From Verrucomicrobiota bacterium (GTDB lineage Bacteria > Verrucomicrobiota > Verrucomicrobiia > Verrucomicrobiales > DEV007): a DNA stretch of 46,399 nucleotides. The DNA is taken from assembly GCA_020630975.1 (NCBI GenBank), contig JAHDID010000045.1:1-46399 (forward strand). Direction: 5' to 3'. This document shows, piece after piece, positions 45,179 through 46,399 of this stretch. The notes below the pieces were generated by a model that was not told where the DNA came from, did no database searches, and worked only from the letters and a program-made list of their open reading frames with translations. Within the stretch, counting starts at the first letter, position 1. Each line of letters begins with the position of its first letter. A program made the translations under genes and the position numbers.

Positions 45179-45502
45179 ATGCAGTTTTGTGAGGCTGATA
45201 GAAAAGAATGCACCTATGAGCTGATAGTCGGCGAGTGGGAATCTGTATTTAGCGAGATACCAGATTTCGAAGGTGAAACGTGTACGTTCACAGCTGATCG
45301 AAAATTTTTTTATGAGACTAGCATGGATGGTGAAATGTACCGGAATGTGTATCCCTTTAGACTGAGGGGTTTAAAATTGGAGTACACTAAAGAGTATTGT
45401 CTATGGACTTCTGCCTGGATGGAGCGCGGAAGTTTAGTGTTTCAGCCCGAGCATGGGATGCGAACTGTGTATCGGAGGGTCGATTCGGCTCTGGAGAAAT
45501 AG
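45179..45502 (+). CDS. Small hypothetical protein after the sulfatase
   Basis: A 107-residue ORF 14 nt after the sulfatase, same strand. It reads ELIVGEWESVFSEIPDFEGETCTFTADRKFFYETSMDGEMYRNVYPFRL...GLKLEYTKEYCLWTSAWMERGSLVFQ, a beta-strand rhythm reminiscent of lipocalin-like small domains. It lacks a signal peptide at this start. No family is recognised. It is followed by a large hairpin. Confidence 0.6.
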   Translation: MQFCEADRKECTYELIVGEWESVFSEIPDFEGETCTFTADRKFFYETSMDGEMYRNVYPFRLRGLKLEYTKEYCLWTSAWMERGSLVFQPEHGMRTVYRRVDSALEK

Positions 45503-45513
45503 AGCAATTCGAG

Positions 45514-45604
45514 CTCAAGGAGGGGCTGCCTTTAGCTGCCCGGCTACCTCGGCTGAAGTCTTTGGCTCAGCCTGCCGGGCAGCTAAAAGCAGCCCCTCCT
45601 TGAG
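45514..45604. repeat. 91-bp near-perfect hairpin between convergent genes
   Basis: The 31-bp arms (45514-45544 and 45574-45604) match with a single mismatch. The 29-bp centre has a further GGCTGA/TCAGCC stem. It fills the gap between two convergent genes and would fold in the transcripts of both. There is no clear T-run, so it may be a bidirectional stem terminator or a MITE-like palindrome. Confidence 0.8.
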
Positions 45605-45606
45605 CC

Positions 45607-46245
45607 CTATGGATTCTCCCTAGCTGGGATCAGCTCTAAAATCGCTTTCCCGAGTTCCCGCTTCTCTTGCTTGGCCAAAGCCTGCCGGCTGCCGTCGGCA
45701 CCAAAGATGATCACTTCATTCTCATCCTGATCGAAGCCGATGTCTTTGCGGGAGACATCGTTGGCGACTAGGTAGTCGCAGCCTTTGCGCTCGAGTTTTG
45801 CTAGGGCGTTTGCCTCGAGATTTTCGGTCTCGGCGGCGAAGCCTATCAGTGTGCCCTCGAAACCAAATGGACTCCGGCAGCTGCCGAGGATGTCTTCGGT
45901 TTTCTCTAGCTCTAGAGTGAGATTTTCGGAGGTTTTTTTGAGCTTCTCGCTGGCGATTTGGGCTGGGCGGTAGTCGGCGACGGCAGCGCAGTGGATCGCC
46001 ACATCGCAGCGCAGTATCGCGACTCGTACAGCGGCATACATCTGTGCGGCAGACTCGACCGAGATGAGCTCGGCCTCGGCTGGTGCGGTGAGTGAGACGG
46101 GGCCGGAGACTAGGAGCACCTCGTGCCCGGCGGCGATGGCGGCCTCGGCTATGGCATAGCCCATCTTCCCTGAGGAGCGATTGCTCAGGTAGCGGACGGG
46201 ATCGATCGCCTCGCGTGTGGGTCCAGCGGTGATGAGGATGCGCAT
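45607..46245 (-). CDS. coaB: Phosphopantothenate-cysteine ligase (stand-alone CoaB)
   Basis: A 212-residue protein from MRILITAGPTREAIDPVRYLSNRSSGKMGYA, the exact start of the CoaB half of bifunctional CoaBC. Other CoaB features are DVAIHCAAVADYRPAQIASEKLKK (Lys of the substrate loop) and GFAAETENLEANALAKLERKGCDYLVANDVSRKDIGFDQDENEV. It joins cysteine to phosphopantothenate, the second step of the CoaBC pair, in the cytoplasm. The decarboxylase half (CoaC) is not fused here and not seen in the window, so it should lie elsewhere. The frame opens at 46275, but the family start is at 46245. Confidence 0.92.
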   Translation of the reverse strand: MRILITAGPTREAIDPVRYLSNRSSGKMGYAIAEAAIAAGHEVLLVSGPVSLTAPAEAELISVESAAQMYAAVRVAILRCDVAIHCAAVADYRPAQIASEKLKKTSENLTLELEKTEDILGSCRSPFGFEGTLIGFAAETENLEANALAKLERKGCDYLVANDVSRKDIGFDQDENEVIIFGADGSRQALAKQEKRELGKAILELIPARENP

Positions 46246-46308
46246 GACTTTCTTTTTCTCTACGAAGTTAGACAATCTAAACTTTTAAATCGGTAGAATG
46301 TCTTTGGC

Positions 46309-46399
46309 TCAAGTAGCGTTTATTTCCCCGAGCATCCAGCCATTACCGATTAGTGATTTAACCAGCTCGCCATCCTCCCAATAACGTTCGAGGGATTCT
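46309..46399 (-). CDS. C-terminal end of an unidentified protein
   Basis: A reading frame enters from the window edge on the minus strand and ends with TGA at 46309-46311. The visible 29 residues read ESLERYWEDGELVKSLIGNG followed by WMLGEINAT. This is too short to assign. It lies 64 nt upstream of coaB on the same strand. Confidence 0.4.
   Translation of the reverse strand, partial: ESLERYWEDGELVKSLIGNGWMLGEINAT

Overview
The window looks like chromosomal DNA of a Verrucomicrobiota bacterium (marine or host-associated type). This is an inference from gene content: a DUF1592/DUF1588/DUF1585 cytochrome-type protein, an adjacent DUF1800 + DUF1501 pair, a secreted formylglycine-type sulfatase, large secreted proteins with Calx-beta, fibronectin III and thrombospondin-3-like modules, and a ResB/CcsA cytochrome c maturation system. 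Base composition is moderately GC-rich, except for an AT-richer patch around 15.2-16.35 kb. Most start codons lack a recognisable Shine-Dalgarno sequence.

Layout. 0-3.8 kb: end of an rRNA operon (5S rRNA and terminator), then minus-strand housekeeping genes (gdhA, a lipoprotein, ispF, an inositol-monophosphatase-family gene). 4-9.1 kb: a 1,421-residue secreted trypsin-like protease with many adhesive modules, then a tandem pair of small membrane-protein genes, one of them frameshifted. 9.1-11.1 kb: citramalate synthase (cimA) on the minus strand, preceded by a long leader that holds an isoleucine-rich 19-residue leader ORF, overlapping RNA hairpins and a 21-bp-phased repeat array. 11.1-16.4 kb: accessory genes (retropepsin-like protease, PQQ-type propeller, Uma2 nuclease, glycoside hydrolase, SDH-type Clp-fold protease with a small partner). 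16.4-21 kb: an operon of lipoprotein, ResB, CcsA and a probable 27-residue single-TM microprotein. 21-25.5 kb: coiled-coil OmpA-like protein, palindromic repeat units, FHA protein with a Lys-Ala-Pro tail, alpha/beta hydrolase, tRNA-Val. 25.5-37.5 kb: glycosyltransferase, the DUF1592 protein and the divergent DUF1800/DUF1501/pseudopilin-like operon. 37.5-40.7 kb: a nitric-oxide-type signalling operon (H-NOX, HNOBA-histidine kinase, response regulator-kinase). 40.7-46.4 kb: membrane-anchored MutS-like ATPase, OsmC-like protein, a small exported protein, sulfatase, stand-alone CoaB and the end of one further CDS.

Most notable signals. (1) Nine copies of a 14-bp motif, TTCAATAGGGTACA and variants, occur in three intergenic arrays with an exact 21-bp period, each immediately 5' of a minus-strand gene (cimA, a glycosyltransferase, the MutS-like gene). 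(2) The cimA leader ORF encodes MTQATAAIIEIIMKTITIR, and its last codons form one arm of a 14-bp hairpin whose other arm can pair again downstream, a layout expected of isoleucine-responsive attenuation. (3) An 11-11-11 inverted repeat lies upstream of the H-NOX operon. (4) A tandem paralogue pair carries a frameshift in its second copy. None of these has been tested here by database search or folding software.
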